DNA from: Hyphomicrobium album
GTDB taxonomy: Bacteria > Pseudomonadota > Alphaproteobacteria > Rhizobiales > Hyphomicrobiaceae
Reading direction: 5' to 3'
NCBI RefSeq assembly: GCF_009708035.1
Contig: NZ_WMBQ01000003.1
Location: forward strand, 26,117-90,116
DNA length: 64,000 nt
Shown: piece after piece, positions 43,075 to 51,827 of the stretch
Numbering within the stretch: the first letter of the stretch is position 1
Layout: each line of letters opens with the position of its first letter
Made by a program: the position numbers and the translations under genes
The notes under the pieces: model-generated
Databases searched by the model: none
Seen by the model: the letters and a program-made list of their open reading frames with translations, nothing else
Told to the model about the DNA's origin: nothing

Positions 43075-43850
43075 TCCTGATATCTTCACAAGCAGCAGAA
43101 GCCAGCCCGCGCTGTCAAGCGCCGGCTGCGCTTGTGCGTTTTGACGCTCCGCTTCCGAAATTCGCCGCGGCACTGGCCAAGGGCGAGCCCGTGCGCATCG
43201 TGGCGCTCGGCTCGTCGAGCACGCAGGGCATCGGCGCGTCGAGCCCCAAGGCCTGCTACCCGGTGAAACTGCAGGCCGAACTGCTGCAGCGCTTTCCGCA
43301 GAGCAAGATCACCGTCGAGAACCTGGGCATCGGCGGCCAGCTCGCCACGGACATGCTGCGGCGGATCAAGAAGGACGTGATCGGGCGCAAGCCGACGCTG
43401 GTCATTTGGCAGACGGGCGTCAACGACGCGATGCGCTACGTCTCCGTCGACAAGTTCCGCGAAACGGTCATTGCCGGCGTCGACGAATTGCAGCGCGCCG
43501 GTATCGACGTCGTTCTGCTCGACATGCAGTATTTCCCCAAGGCCGAAAAAGTGCGCGACTTCCCGCGCTTCCTCGTCGCCATGCGCCAGATCGCCGAGCA
43601 GCGCCGCATCCCGATCCTGCAGCGCTTCGCGATCATGAAAAATCTCGTCACCAGCGCGCAATACACGCCGCAGCAGCTTCTTGCTGCCGACCAGTTCCAC
43701 CCCAACGATTTCAGCTATGGCTGCCTCGGCAGCCTGATGGCCGAGGCGCTTCAGGGTGAAGTCGCGGCGCCGGCCAAGGCTGTCGCCAAGAAGTATCCGG
43801 CAGAGCCAGCCAAGCAAGCGGGCGCGGCGCCGCCGCTGCCGGTGCACTGA
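42966..43850 (+). CDS. Secreted SGNH/GDSL hydrolase
   Basis: A 294-residue exported hydrolase of the SGNH fold. Block I reads RIVALGSSSTQGIG (Ser in GSSST), block II has GIGGQLATD, block III WQTGVNDA and block V ADQFHPNDF with the catalytic Asp and His. An N-region of about 25 residues precedes a hydrophobic signal (LGCASLAGLVLISSQAAEA). The C-terminal tail is Ala/Pro/Lys-rich. The start at 42966 lies inside opgC; a TTG at 42999 would shorten the overlap. Coupling with opgC suggests it trims or deacylates a periplasmic glycan, which is inference. Confidence 0.85.
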   Translation: MGSCTAQPRHGLGFRTVGSKVLHGAARLGCASLAGLVLISSQAAEASPRCQAPAALVRFDAPLPKFAAALAKGEPVRIVALGSSSTQGIGASSPKACYPVKLQAELLQRFPQSKITVENLGIGGQLATDMLRRIKKDVIGRKPTLVIWQTGVNDAMRYVSVDKFRETVIAGVDELQRAGIDVVLLDMQYFPKAEKVRDFPRFLVAMRQIAEQRRIPILQRFAIMKNLVTSAQYTPQQLLAADQFHPNDFSYGCLGSLMAEALQGEVAAPAKAVAKKYPAEPAKQAGAAPPLPVH

Positions 43851-43878
43851 TCGAGCCTTTCGGCGGAATGAGTATTTG

Positions 43879-43903
43879 AGGCCGGCGCTCACGGCGCCGG
43901 CCT
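43879..43903 (+). terminator. Terminator-like hairpin between convergent genes
   Basis: AGGCCGGCGC (43879-43888) pairs with GCGCCGGCCT (43894-43903), followed by TATTC. It sits between the SGNH gene and the convergent slipin gene; the T tract is weak. Confidence 0.55.
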
Positions 43904-45072
43904 TATTCGTCCTTGCCGTCCTTGTTGGCGCGACCGAGGCTGTAGAGGTTCTGCAGCAGCGCCTCGAATCCGCCGGTGCCCGATCCGGCATGCAGATCGA
44001 TGCGGCCGACCTTCTCGACCAGCTTCTCCAGCGCCTCGAGCTCCTTCAAGCGGAGCAGCAGCGGGTTGTCCTCCATCAGCTTGGAGGTGTTGAGCAGCGA
44101 CCGCGTCGCCGCCGTCTCCTCCTGCCGGCGAATGAGGTTGGCCTTCGCCACGCGCTCGGCCTCGACCACCTTGTTCAGAAGCTCGCGTACGTCGCCCGGG
44201 AGGATCACATCTTTGACGCCGATCTCGCCAACTTCGGCGCCAAGCCCGCGCGCCCGCTCGGAGACGAACGCGCGCACCTCCTGATCGATGGTGTCGCGAG
44301 CGGCGAGGATCTCGTCCAAGGTGCGCGTCGCCACCGCCTCGCGGATGGCGAACTGGATGAGGCGGTAGAGCGTCGCCGACACGTCGGCTGTCGCCAGCGC
44401 CGCCTTCTCCGGGTCGGTTACCTTGGTGAAGGCGGTCAGCGTCACGCGAATGCCGACGCGGTCCTTGGTCAGGATCTCCTGCGCCGTCACCTCGAGCGGT
44501 TGCGGTCGCAGGTCGACCTTGGTGATCTTCACCGATCGCCCGACCTGCCAGAAGGCATGCCGGCCCGGCGGCAGCCGCTCTTTCAGCTCGCCGTCGACCA
44601 TCAGCAGGCCCGCCTCGTGCGCCTCGACAACCGCGAAGGCGATGGCGCCGGCGCTGCGCGCCGGGTCGAGCTTGTCGAGGTAGCGCTTGGCAACGCGGAG
44701 CTCGTTCTCGGTGTCGATCAGCTCGACGTCGACGCTGGTCAGCGCCTTCCAATAGGCGCGCGTCGTGTTCGGCGGCACGAGGTGCTTGGGCTCGCCGTCG
44801 AAAGAGACGATGGCGACCTCGGTTGGACCTGCCTGCACGATCTCGAAATTCTGTTCGGCTACCGGCCGGTGCGTCCGCTGCATCAGCAGCGCGCGCTCCG
44901 TGGCGATCTCGGCGCGCACGACTTTCACCACCTCGACACTGAGCTGGTGAGCCGGATCGAATGACGTGAAACGGCCCGGCGGCAGCAGCCGCACGAAGCG
45001 TCCGTCACGGCTCAAAAATCCGCGCTCGTCGTCCCTGACGACGACATCGAACCAAAATCCATACTTTCGCAT
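43903..45072 (-). CDS. Slipin-family SPFH/band 7 protein
   Basis: A 389-residue SPFH protein. The N-terminal region holds two related segments, ERGFLSRDGRFVRLLPPGRF and EAGLLMVDGELKERLPPGRH, followed by the band 7 domain (VGIRVTLTAFTKVTDPEKAALA, LYRLIQFAIREAVATRTLDEIL, GEIGVKDVILPGDVRELLN) and a helical oligomerisation region rich in Ala/Glu/Arg/Leu. No transmembrane segment is visible, in keeping with other slipins of this double-N-terminal type. The ATG at 45072 (MRKYGFWFD) is chosen over 45126. Membrane-scaffold role is by family. It converges on the SGNH gene. Confidence 0.87.
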   Translation of the reverse strand: MRKYGFWFDVVVRDDERGFLSRDGRFVRLLPPGRFTSFDPAHQLSVEVVKVVRAEIATERALLMQRTHRPVAEQNFEIVQAGPTEVAIVSFDGEPKHLVPPNTTRAYWKALTSVDVELIDTENELRVAKRYLDKLDPARSAGAIAFAVVEAHEAGLLMVDGELKERLPPGRHAFWQVGRSVKITKVDLRPQPLEVTAQEILTKDRVGIRVTLTAFTKVTDPEKAALATADVSATLYRLIQFAIREAVATRTLDEILAARDTIDQEVRAFVSERARGLGAEVGEIGVKDVILPGDVRELLNKVVEAERVAKANLIRRQEETAATRSLLNTSKLMEDNPLLLRLKELEALEKLVEKVGRIDLHAGSGTGGFEALLQNLYSLGRANKDGKDE

Positions 45073-45345
45073 CACGCACTCCACGCAATCAGCTTGAAGG
45101 TTGCCGGCCGGCCACCCACGCCGCAAGTCGCGGGCCGGAGCTTAAGCCTGGCCGCACCGCCTTTCACTCCGGGTTGCGTCCACTTTCCGCCCGAGGGCCG
45201 AGAGTGCCGGTGCCCGGGCTCCGGCTTAGCGGCCGGGCGGTATCCGCTCCGGCGCATAGCGCCACGACGCTTGCCCTCGCGGGCCGGGAAGCTGGCCGGC
45301 TTCCTCATTTTGTTGAGCCCGCCGAAGCGGGTGTCCCTGGAAAGG

Positions 45346-45420
45346 ACGTGCGACGTGGGAGTTGAACCCACGACCCCAAGATTAAAAGTCTTGTGCTCTA
45401 ACCAATTGAGCTAGCCGCTG
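45346..45420 (-). pseudogene. tRNA-Lys(TTT)-like sequence with broken acceptor end
   Basis: Read on the minus strand, D stem GCTC/GAGC, anticodon stem CAAGA/TCTTG with loop CTTTTAA (anticodon TTT, Lys) and T arm GTGGG-TTCAACT-CCCAC are all perfect. The acceptor keeps only five pairs (GCGGC with GTCGC); the two outer positions (C, A against A, C) do not pair and there is no encoded CCA. Its first bases abut or overlap the CCA of the preceding tRNA-like sequence. Function is doubtful. Confidence 0.6.
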
Positions 45421-45490
45421 GTGAAGCTGAAGGGAATCGAACCCCCGACCTCCCGGATATCCGGATGCTCTGCCACTGAGCTACAACCTC
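45419..45490 (-). pseudogene. tRNA-like sequence with four-base anticodon loop
   Basis: On the minus strand a seven-pair acceptor (GAGGTTG with CAGCTTC, two G-T pairs), D stem GCTC/GAGC, T arm with TTCGATT loop, discriminator A and encoded CCA are intact. The anticodon arm is TCCGG-ATAT-CCGGG: the loop has four bases instead of seven, so no anticodon can be read. Seventy-two bases in all. Probably a decayed tRNA, or a tRNA-like element with another use. Confidence 0.6.
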
Positions 45491-45702
45491 GGTTCGTATG
45501 ACGCGGAACACGCGACCGCAGAGCGGAGCGCGCCAGCCGGGTCTCAGCGAGCCCGGACACGTGGCGTCGGGTGCACTAAATGCTCAAATCCGGCGGAATT
45601 AAAGCGGCGGGGATAAGGAACGGGGCCCGGCGTGGTAGCGGCGCCGACGCTAATTGATTAGAGCGATGGGAAGGGCGCGGTTCTCAAGAAGCCGGGGGGC
45701 GT

Positions 45703-47517
45703 ATGAGGGTGATCCGCAAGACACGCGAAACATTTTGCACGGCCATCGGCCCTACGTTGCTCATCGGCCTCGTCAGTTTATTGCCGCTTTTCCAGGCGGA
45801 GGCGAAACCGTTCCGTTGGTCTGCGGAGAGTCAGACCGCGGCGATCGAGGCGGCCACGTCTACAGCCGAGGCGGCGACCGGGCGATTTGCCCAAGCGAAC
45901 ATGCTCCTGGAGCTAGCCCAGGTCCTTAAAGAGGTCGGCCGCGCGGATCGCGTCCCGGGAGTTCTGGAAAAGGTTCGCCCTCTACTTACCCGCGTTGAAT
46001 TCGGGGAGCCGTATGCCGTCTACGGTCGTGGATTGGTGAGACAGCTCGTCGAGGCCGGGGAGGACGAAGCAGCCGAACATTTCGTGTTGCAGCAAGACGA
46101 CAAATATCAGCATGATTTTCGGCACGACCTTGGCATGGCGCGAGTGGATCATGACGATCTAGCCGGTGCAGAAAGAGCGGCCAGTCACGTTTCGAAAGAG
46201 AACCAAAAAGCGACAATTTGGGCGGCGATTGCCCAGAAGCTCTGTGCTGCGGATCAGCAAGATAAAAGACGTATGGGGCAATCGCTTGCGAGAAGGCTCG
46301 AAGGCGTCTCCAAAGCGTTTACCGCGGAACGGGGAAAGCAATACTTTGGTCCTGCACTGCCTTCGGTAAAGGCAATCGCTCGATGCAGCGGCCCGGCCGC
46401 TGCGATAGCGTTTGCAAACGATAATCTTCCTGATGTTGAGATCCGCCACACCCTCGATGGGCTAGCGAGCTATTTTGCCCGCTCTGGACAAATGGAGCTG
46501 GCGCGCGAACTTGATCCGCCACTGCAGCCGGACAACTTCGACGACCTGCTGAGAGAGGCTTCCCGTTTGATCGAGCGACGGGAATTAGCCGCTGCCCGTG
46601 ACTTGACTTTGCGCGCGGCCAATATGATCGATAAGTCAGTATCGGAGGATTCGTCGCGGAGTTGGGAGAAAGAGAGGCGACGTCAAGCGCTATTCTCATT
46701 TCTTGTAAAGCAGCATTCGTACCAGGATGCTCTCGCGTTGCTACCGTCTCCTCCGCATGGGGGGCAAAGGCAGTACTATATCGAGCTAATAAGGGAGGCA
46801 TCAGCCCAGGGGCTAATAAGAGAAGTGCCGCCCCAAAAGGATGAGGCCACCATCGCTAAAGTGCTCCCGGCGGCGATGGCGTGTGTTGAAAAGGGGAAAG
46901 AAGGTGACGCCCAATATCTCGACTACTTGGCAAGCATAACAATGTTTCTCTTAGAGGCCGAGATGTTGGACTTGGCGCGCATCCCTTACGATGTGCTGAA
47001 GGCCACAATGCCGGACAGGCGATTTGCCTCAAATGGATCGGTGGCGCGTGCCAAGGTGATGATGGGAGACGGAGTGGAAACTTGCCGCGAATACGACGAG
47101 GCGGGTGCCCTAACTGTCGATCAGCCAGCCTGGAGCGCGTTGACGCTGGCGATAATGATGGGCGATGGCGATAAAACGGCTCCGACACACGAGGAGCTAA
47201 TGTCGCGTTTGGCCGTTGCCCGAAAAGCTCTTCCAGCTTTGGCTCCAGGGCCGCGCGCCATCTTTTTAAGGTGCTCTATTGATGCTCTGGCCCAATCGGG
47301 ACAGACGGAAGCAGCGCTGATGTTGCTGAAGGAACTTGAGGTCGAGCCGAGAGATGTCCTGCGGAGCCCCCGCAATATCGCCTTGCAAGCGATCGCGGAT
47401 GCATATCACAAATCAGGCGACGCCGATGCTGAGCTAGCGATTGCTGTAAAGATAGATGAGCCAAGGAGTCGGTGGCTAATATTGCTACGTTTGCTGAGGT
47501 TGCCAGTTAGTCAGTAG
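45703..47517 (+). CDS. Secreted helical-repeat protein, unknown
   Basis: A 604-residue protein with a signal peptide (IGPTLLIGLVSLLPLFQAEA) and then almost all-helical sequence with tetratricopeptide-like spacing: AKPFRWSAESQTAAIEAATS, ANMLLELAQVLKEVGRADRV, YGRGLVRQLVEAGEDEAAEH, DLGMARVDHDDLAGAERAAS. I do not recognise a specific family. Its codons look less GC-rich than those of neighbouring genes (many AAA, GAT, TTT and TTG), and it stands alone between the two tRNA-like remnants and the GMC oxidoreductase, so it may have been acquired. A role as periplasmic scaffold is only suggested by the fold. Confidence 0.75.
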   Translation: MRVIRKTRETFCTAIGPTLLIGLVSLLPLFQAEAKPFRWSAESQTAAIEAATSTAEAATGRFAQANMLLELAQVLKEVGRADRVPGVLEKVRPLLTRVEFGEPYAVYGRGLVRQLVEAGEDEAAEHFVLQQDDKYQHDFRHDLGMARVDHDDLAGAERAASHVSKENQKATIWAAIAQKLCAADQQDKRRMGQSLARRLEGVSKAFTAERGKQYFGPALPSVKAIARCSGPAAAIAFANDNLPDVEIRHTLDGLASYFARSGQMELARELDPPLQPDNFDDLLREASRLIERRELAAARDLTLRAANMIDKSVSEDSSRSWEKERRRQALFSFLVKQHSYQDALALLPSPPHGGQRQYYIELIREASAQGLIREVPPQKDEATIAKVLPAAMACVEKGKEGDAQYLDYLASITMFLLEAEMLDLARIPYDVLKATMPDRRFASNGSVARAKVMMGDGVETCREYDEAGALTVDQPAWSALTLAIMMGDGDKTAPTHEELMSRLAVARKALPALAPGPRAIFLRCSIDALAQSGQTEAALMLLKELEVEPRDVLRSPRNIALQAIADAYHKSGDADAELAIAVKIDEPRSRWLILLRLLRLPVSQ

Positions 47518-47560
47518 CTGCAGTGATGCCGGCCGTGTGGCCGGGAGCAGGGCCCAGGAA

Positions 47561-49246
47561 ATGACCGGACTATCGCGCTCGCTCGAGCATGTTCGCGACC
47601 GCTACGACGTAATCGTAGTGGGCTCCGGCTATGGCGGCGGTGTCGCCGCCTCGCGGTTGGCGCGCGCGGGCAAGTCGGTGGCGGTGCTCGAGCGCGGCCG
47701 TGAGGTGCTTCCTGGCCAGTTTCCCGCCCGCTTTCCCGATCTGAAGAACGAGATGCAGGTGAGCGGCAAGCGCTTGCGCACAGGACCGTCGTCGGCGCTG
47801 TACGACGTGCGGCTCGGCGATGACATGCACGTGCTCGTCGGCTGCGGGCTTGGCGGCGGCTCCCTGATCAATGCGGGGGTGGCGTTGCGACCCGACGCGC
47901 GCGTGTTCGCGGATGAGCGTTGGCCCGGCCAGATCGTTCAGGACGGGCTGCTCGAGGAGGGCTTTCGCCGCGCCCGCCAATGGCTCAATCCGCAGAGCGA
48001 CCCGCGCGCCGGCGACTTTTCCAAGTACCGCACGCTGGAAGCGGCAGGCGAGGCGCTCGGCTACGGCATGGTCGCGCCGACTATCACGGTCAGCTTCGAG
48101 CCCAACACCAACGTCGTGGGCATCGAGCAGCCTGGCTGCACGCGGTGCGGGGATTGCTGCGCCGGATGCAATGTCGGCGCCAAGAATTCCGTGGCGATGA
48201 CCTATCTCCCCGACGCCGCGCGGCATGGCGCCGAGCTGTTTACGCACGCCGGCGTCCGGTACCTCGCCAAGGCCCGCGACGGAGAGTGGGAGGTGCACGT
48301 TCGCCGGCTGGACGGCGCGGGCGGTGATCGCGTGCTGCGAACGTCCATGGTCGTGCTCGGCGCCGGCACCCTAGGGACAACGGAAATCCTGCTGCGCTCC
48401 CGCGCCAACGGCCTCGCGCTTTCCGATCGCGTCGGCGAACGCTTCTCGGCCAACGGCGACATCATCGCCTTCGGCTACGGCGCGCGCGCACCGGTGAATG
48501 CCGTCGGCGTCGGTTTTCCGGCGAAGATCGAAGGTGCCGAGGTCGGCGCCGCGGTCACCGGCCAGCTCGAGATCGACGACGCGATCACGCTGGCGAACGA
48601 GCTGCGCGTGCAAGAGGGCGTGCTGCCGTCGGCACTGGCGCCGGTGCTGCCTGTTCTGTTCATCCCCAACGGGCGGCTGCTCGGCGCCCTGCAGAGCCTG
48701 ATCAGCGGCGTCTACAAAGGCCCGTTCGCCAAGCTGCAAACGTTCTTCGCGGTCTCCCACGACAGTGCGTCTGGGCGCTTCGTGCTCGATGACGACCGCC
48801 TGTCGCTCGTGTGGCCGACGGCGAAGGACGAGCCCGTGTACGCGCGCCTCGACGCGATCCTGTCGTCGGTCGTCAACGAGGCGGGCGGCTCGTACGTGAA
48901 GAATCCTCTGGCCGGCACGGTCATGGGCCATCAGCCGGCGACGGCGCATCCGCTCGGCGGCGCCGGTATGGGGAGCGAGCGCAGTGAGGGGGCTATCAAC
49001 CACAAGGGGCAGGTGTTCGACGCCTCTGTGGGGCAAGGCTCGACCGCCGTGCACACGGGGCTCTACGTCGTCGACGGCGCGATGATGCCGCGCTCGCTCG
49101 GCGTCAATCCGCTTCTGACGATCACGGCGCTCGCCGAACGCACGCTCATCCACATGCAGCAGGACTATGGTCTCGCATTCGACGCCGCCCCGCTTACCGG
49201 CGTGCGGGCGACGCCGCAGGACATGAGCCCGTTTCTCGCCGCATAA
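47561..49246 (+). CDS. GMC-family flavin oxidoreductase, cholesterol-oxidase-like
   Basis: This 561-residue FAD enzyme belongs to the glucose-methanol-choline family, cholesterol oxidase-like branch. The FAD site is VVGSGYGGGVAASRLARAGK with VLERG after it; VGCGLGGGSLINAG and the C-terminal HPLGGAGMG, VVDGAMMPRSLGVNPLLTI are also typical. It carries the cysteine cluster CTRCGDCCAGC at residues 193-203, ferredoxin-like, which occurs in part of this family and could bind an Fe-S centre. ATG 47561 is used; a GTG at 47537 is possible. No twin-arginine or Sec signal is visible. The substrate is unknown. The formate dehydrogenase terminator lies just after its stop. Confidence 0.85.
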   Translation: MTGLSRSLEHVRDRYDVIVVGSGYGGGVAASRLARAGKSVAVLERGREVLPGQFPARFPDLKNEMQVSGKRLRTGPSSALYDVRLGDDMHVLVGCGLGGGSLINAGVALRPDARVFADERWPGQIVQDGLLEEGFRRARQWLNPQSDPRAGDFSKYRTLEAAGEALGYGMVAPTITVSFEPNTNVVGIEQPGCTRCGDCCAGCNVGAKNSVAMTYLPDAARHGAELFTHAGVRYLAKARDGEWEVHVRRLDGAGGDRVLRTSMVVLGAGTLGTTEILLRSRANGLALSDRVGERFSANGDIIAFGYGARAPVNAVGVGFPAKIEGAEVGAAVTGQLEIDDAITLANELRVQEGVLPSALAPVLPVLFIPNGRLLGALQSLISGVYKGPFAKLQTFFAVSHDSASGRFVLDDDRLSLVWPTAKDEPVYARLDAILSSVVNEAGGSYVKNPLAGTVMGHQPATAHPLGGAGMGSERSEGAINHKGQVFDASVGQGSTAVHTGLYVVDGAMMPRSLGVNPLLTITALAERTLIHMQQDYGLAFDAAPLTGVRATPQDMSPFLAA

Positions 49247-49277
49247 AAAAGCGGCCGGACCGCGAAGGTCCGGCCGC
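49245..49277 (-). terminator. Rho-independent terminator of formate dehydrogenase
   Basis: GCGGCCGGACC (49251-49261), loop GCGAA, GGTCCGGCCGC (49267-49277) is a perfect 11-pair stem; on the minus strand it is followed by TTTTTT (49245-49250). It lies 12 bases after the formate dehydrogenase stop and could also end the convergent GMC transcript. Confidence 0.9.
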
Positions 49278-49288
49278 GTAAGCTTACG

Positions 49289-50494
49289 CTAGGCGCTCTT
49301 CTTGAAGCGCGCCGCGTCTTCGGAGCCCTTGGTCGCATCGCCGGCGGTATAGGAGTGCGCGCCCGCGCCCGCGAGCTTGCCCTTGTCGACGATGAGATAC
49401 TCGGTGCGGATCGGCTTGTTGGCGAAATAGCTTTCGAGGATTTCGCGCGTGCCCGCCGCGTAGCGGGCCTGCGCCGAGAGCGAGGAGCCCGAGATGTGCG
49501 GGGTCATGCCGTGATGCGGCATGGTGCGCCACGGGTGGTCCTTGGGAGCCGGCTGCGGGAACCAGACGTCGCCCGCGTAGCCTGCGAGCTGTCCGCTTTC
49601 CAGCGCCCGCACCACCGCGTCGCGATCGACGATCTTGCCGCGCGCCGTGTTTACGATATACGAGCCGCGCTTCATCTTGGCGATGAGCTTGTCGTCGAAT
49701 AGGTTCTCGGTCTCGGGATGCAGCGGCGTATTGATGGTCACCACGTCGCAGACCTTCACCAGCGATTCGACGTTGGGATGGAATGTGAGGCCAAGCTCCT
49801 GCTCAACCTCGTTGGGCAGGCGGTGCTTGTCGTAGTAGTGCAGCTTGACGTCGAATGGCTTCAAGCGCCGCAGCGCAGCAAGGCCGATGCGGCCAGCTGC
49901 TACAGTGCCGATATTCATGCCTTCGAGGTCGTAGGAGCGCTCGACGCAGTCGGCGATGTTCCAGCCGCCCTTGATGACCCATCCGTACGACGGGATATAG
50001 TTGCGCACGAGCGCCAGGATCATCATGACGATGTGCTCAGAAACGCTGATCGAATTGCAGTAGGTCACCTCCGCGACCGTGACTCCCTTGTCCATGGCGG
50101 CCTGCAGGTCGGTGTGGTCGGAGCCGATGCCGGCGGTGATGATCAGCTTCAGCTTCTTGGCCTTATCGAAGCGCTCCTTGGTCATGTACGCGGGCCAGAA
50201 CGGCTGCGAGATCACGATCTCAGCGTCGGGAAGTTCCTTTTCGAACGCTGAATTCGGCCCGTCCTTGTCGGAGGTGACGACGAGCGTATGGCCCTGGCTT
50301 TCCAGAAACTTGCGGAGGCCGAGCTCGCCCGAGACGCTGCCGAGCAGCTCACCCGGCTTGAAGTCGACGGCCTTTGGGGTCGGCGTCGTCTGGCCGTCGG
50401 GATACTTGGTGATCTTGGGAATGTCGTCGCGCGCGTACTCTTTAGGGTAGCCGTCGACGGGATCGTCGTAGAGAACGCAAAGTACCTTTGCCAT
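49289..50494 (-). CDS. fdh: NAD-dependent formate dehydrogenase
   Basis: This 401-residue D-2-hydroxyacid dehydrogenase-fold enzyme oxidises formate to CO2 and makes NADH, the end step of methylotrophic C1 oxidation. It is close in length and sequence to the Pseudomonas sp. 101 enzyme: YCNSISVSEHIVMMIL, NAD loop GTVAAGRIGLAALRRL with Asp in YYDKHRLP (NAD preference), NTARGKIVDRDAVVRALE, GDVWFPQPAPKDHPWRTMP and catalytic His in GMTPHISG. The C-terminal GAGAHSYTAGDATKGSEDAARFKK is also characteristic. It stands alone with its own terminator. Confidence 0.96.
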   Translation of the reverse strand: MAKVLCVLYDDPVDGYPKEYARDDIPKITKYPDGQTTPTPKAVDFKPGELLGSVSGELGLRKFLESQGHTLVVTSDKDGPNSAFEKELPDAEIVISQPFWPAYMTKERFDKAKKLKLIITAGIGSDHTDLQAAMDKGVTVAEVTYCNSISVSEHIVMMILALVRNYIPSYGWVIKGGWNIADCVERSYDLEGMNIGTVAAGRIGLAALRRLKPFDVKLHYYDKHRLPNEVEQELGLTFHPNVESLVKVCDVVTINTPLHPETENLFDDKLIAKMKRGSYIVNTARGKIVDRDAVVRALESGQLAGYAGDVWFPQPAPKDHPWRTMPHHGMTPHISGSSLSAQARYAAGTREILESYFANKPIRTEYLIVDKGKLAGAGAHSYTAGDATKGSEDAARFKKSA

Positions 50495-50705
50495 GAAAGC
50501 TTTCCTCCGTATTCAGGGACCGTGAGGAAACGTCTCTAATTGCTGGCGGCCTCTTAGCGTCTGCTGGCTCGAGGCGTTTCCAAACCGTGCGGCGGTCGGT
50601 TATCGGCCGGGGCGCGGCGGCAGGACATTGCCTGCCCTAGAGGTAGGCATGGCGGCCCTGCAAACAAGGCATGCATGGGCTGGCACTCGTGACAAACAAC
50701 GTTGA

Positions 50706-51647
50706 TTATCGGGCCTTAACAACTGTGCCGGGCACTGCAAAGGCGTTGCTGAAGAACGCCAGTTGCTCGCTGCTGGATTTTTCGAACCATTTGCCAAGGT
50801 AGATGTCGAAGTGGCCGATGGGCAGCATGATGAGTTGCGCGCGACGGCCCATGCGTGCGCCCGTCTCCACCACCGCCCTGGTTGACGCGACGGTGTCGTG
50901 CGCGCAGGCGATCAGCAGCGTGGGGCAAGTGACGTCGCGGGCGTAACGCGACGGACGGTAGAGCGGCAGTGTGAAGAACAGCCGCGCCGCGACCTCGTTG
51001 CGCCAACCCGGTGGCACGATGGCCATGCACCCCGCATAGGCATCCTCGGTTGCCATCGCCGCGAGTTCGCCCGGCGGCGCGGCAAGCGGCACGTAGTGGG
51101 GGGCCTTCCCGATGCACGCGCGCGCCACATCGAGCAGCGCCGCACCGGCCATGCGCACCGACATCGCGAGCCCGGCTTGCCCGACCGCAATACGCGCGCT
51201 GGCGGCGCCGTCGAGCATCGGGCACTGCGCCGAGATGGCGGCGATGCGTTTGTCGCGCGCGGCGACGACGAGCACGTGGCCGCCGGCCAGCGAACAGCCC
51301 CACAGGCCGATGCGCTCGGCATCGATACCGGGCGTGGTTCGCGCAAAGCCAATGGCGGCGCGCCAGTCGGCAAGCTGCTGCTCCATGGAAATGAGCTGGC
51401 GCGGCTCGCCGTCGCTGTCGCCGAGATGGCGGTAGTCGAACAGCAGCACGCAATAGCCGGCGGCGACAAACCGCTCGGCGTAGGGCGGCAGAGAGGCGTC
51501 GCGCGTTCCGCCCAGCCCATGCGCCATGACGATGCACGGCGCCGGCCGCGCCACGTCGGCCGCGGGCTCGTAGAGCCAGGCGCGGCACGTCACGCCGTCG
51601 CTCAGGAAGGCGACCTCCCGGCGCAGCGGCGTGGCGGCATGCGGCAT
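50706..51647 (-). CDS. Alpha/beta hydrolase
   Basis: A 313-residue serine hydrolase of the alpha/beta fold. The oxyanion region is IVMAHGLGGTRD, the nucleophile elbow LWGCSLAGGHVL, the acid lies in LLIACAHDTVAS and the His in LPIGHFDIYLGKWFE. The sequence before the elbow (LLFDYRHLGDSDGEPRQLI) is typical of peptidase S15/acetyl-xylan-esterase-like hydrolases. The ATG at 51647 (MPHAATPLRREVAFLSDG) is preferred to 51710. No signal peptide. The substrate is unknown; it has no clear operon partner. Confidence 0.85.
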   Translation of the reverse strand: MPHAATPLRREVAFLSDGVTCRAWLYEPAADVARPAPCIVMAHGLGGTRDASLPPYAERFVAAGYCVLLFDYRHLGDSDGEPRQLISMEQQLADWRAAIGFARTTPGIDAERIGLWGCSLAGGHVLVVAARDKRIAAISAQCPMLDGAASARIAVGQAGLAMSVRMAGAALLDVARACIGKAPHYVPLAAPPGELAAMATEDAYAGCMAIVPPGWRNEVAARLFFTLPLYRPSRYARDVTCPTLLIACAHDTVASTRAVVETGARMGRRAQLIMLPIGHFDIYLGKWFEKSSSEQLAFFSNAFAVPGTVVKAR

Positions 51648-51827
51648 GCTTCCCTCGCTCCGGCGTGCCAGGTGGTTCGGGTCGTCCTGTCTACGTTGGT
51701 GGCGGCTCATGGGTTACGGCAGTGGACCGGGTTTGGGAGGTTGGACAACCGCCATCGTCCGCACTGTTCCTTAAAGAACAACGCGTCATCCAACGTCGCT
51801 TTGCAAGCTTCCGTGCCTGCCCGCGGC

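Noticed and set aside
45419..45490. Functional tRNA-Ile with anticodon TAT
   Set aside because: A seven-base loop can be drawn only with two mismatched stem pairs and no T at position 33; the four-base-loop fold is far more stable.
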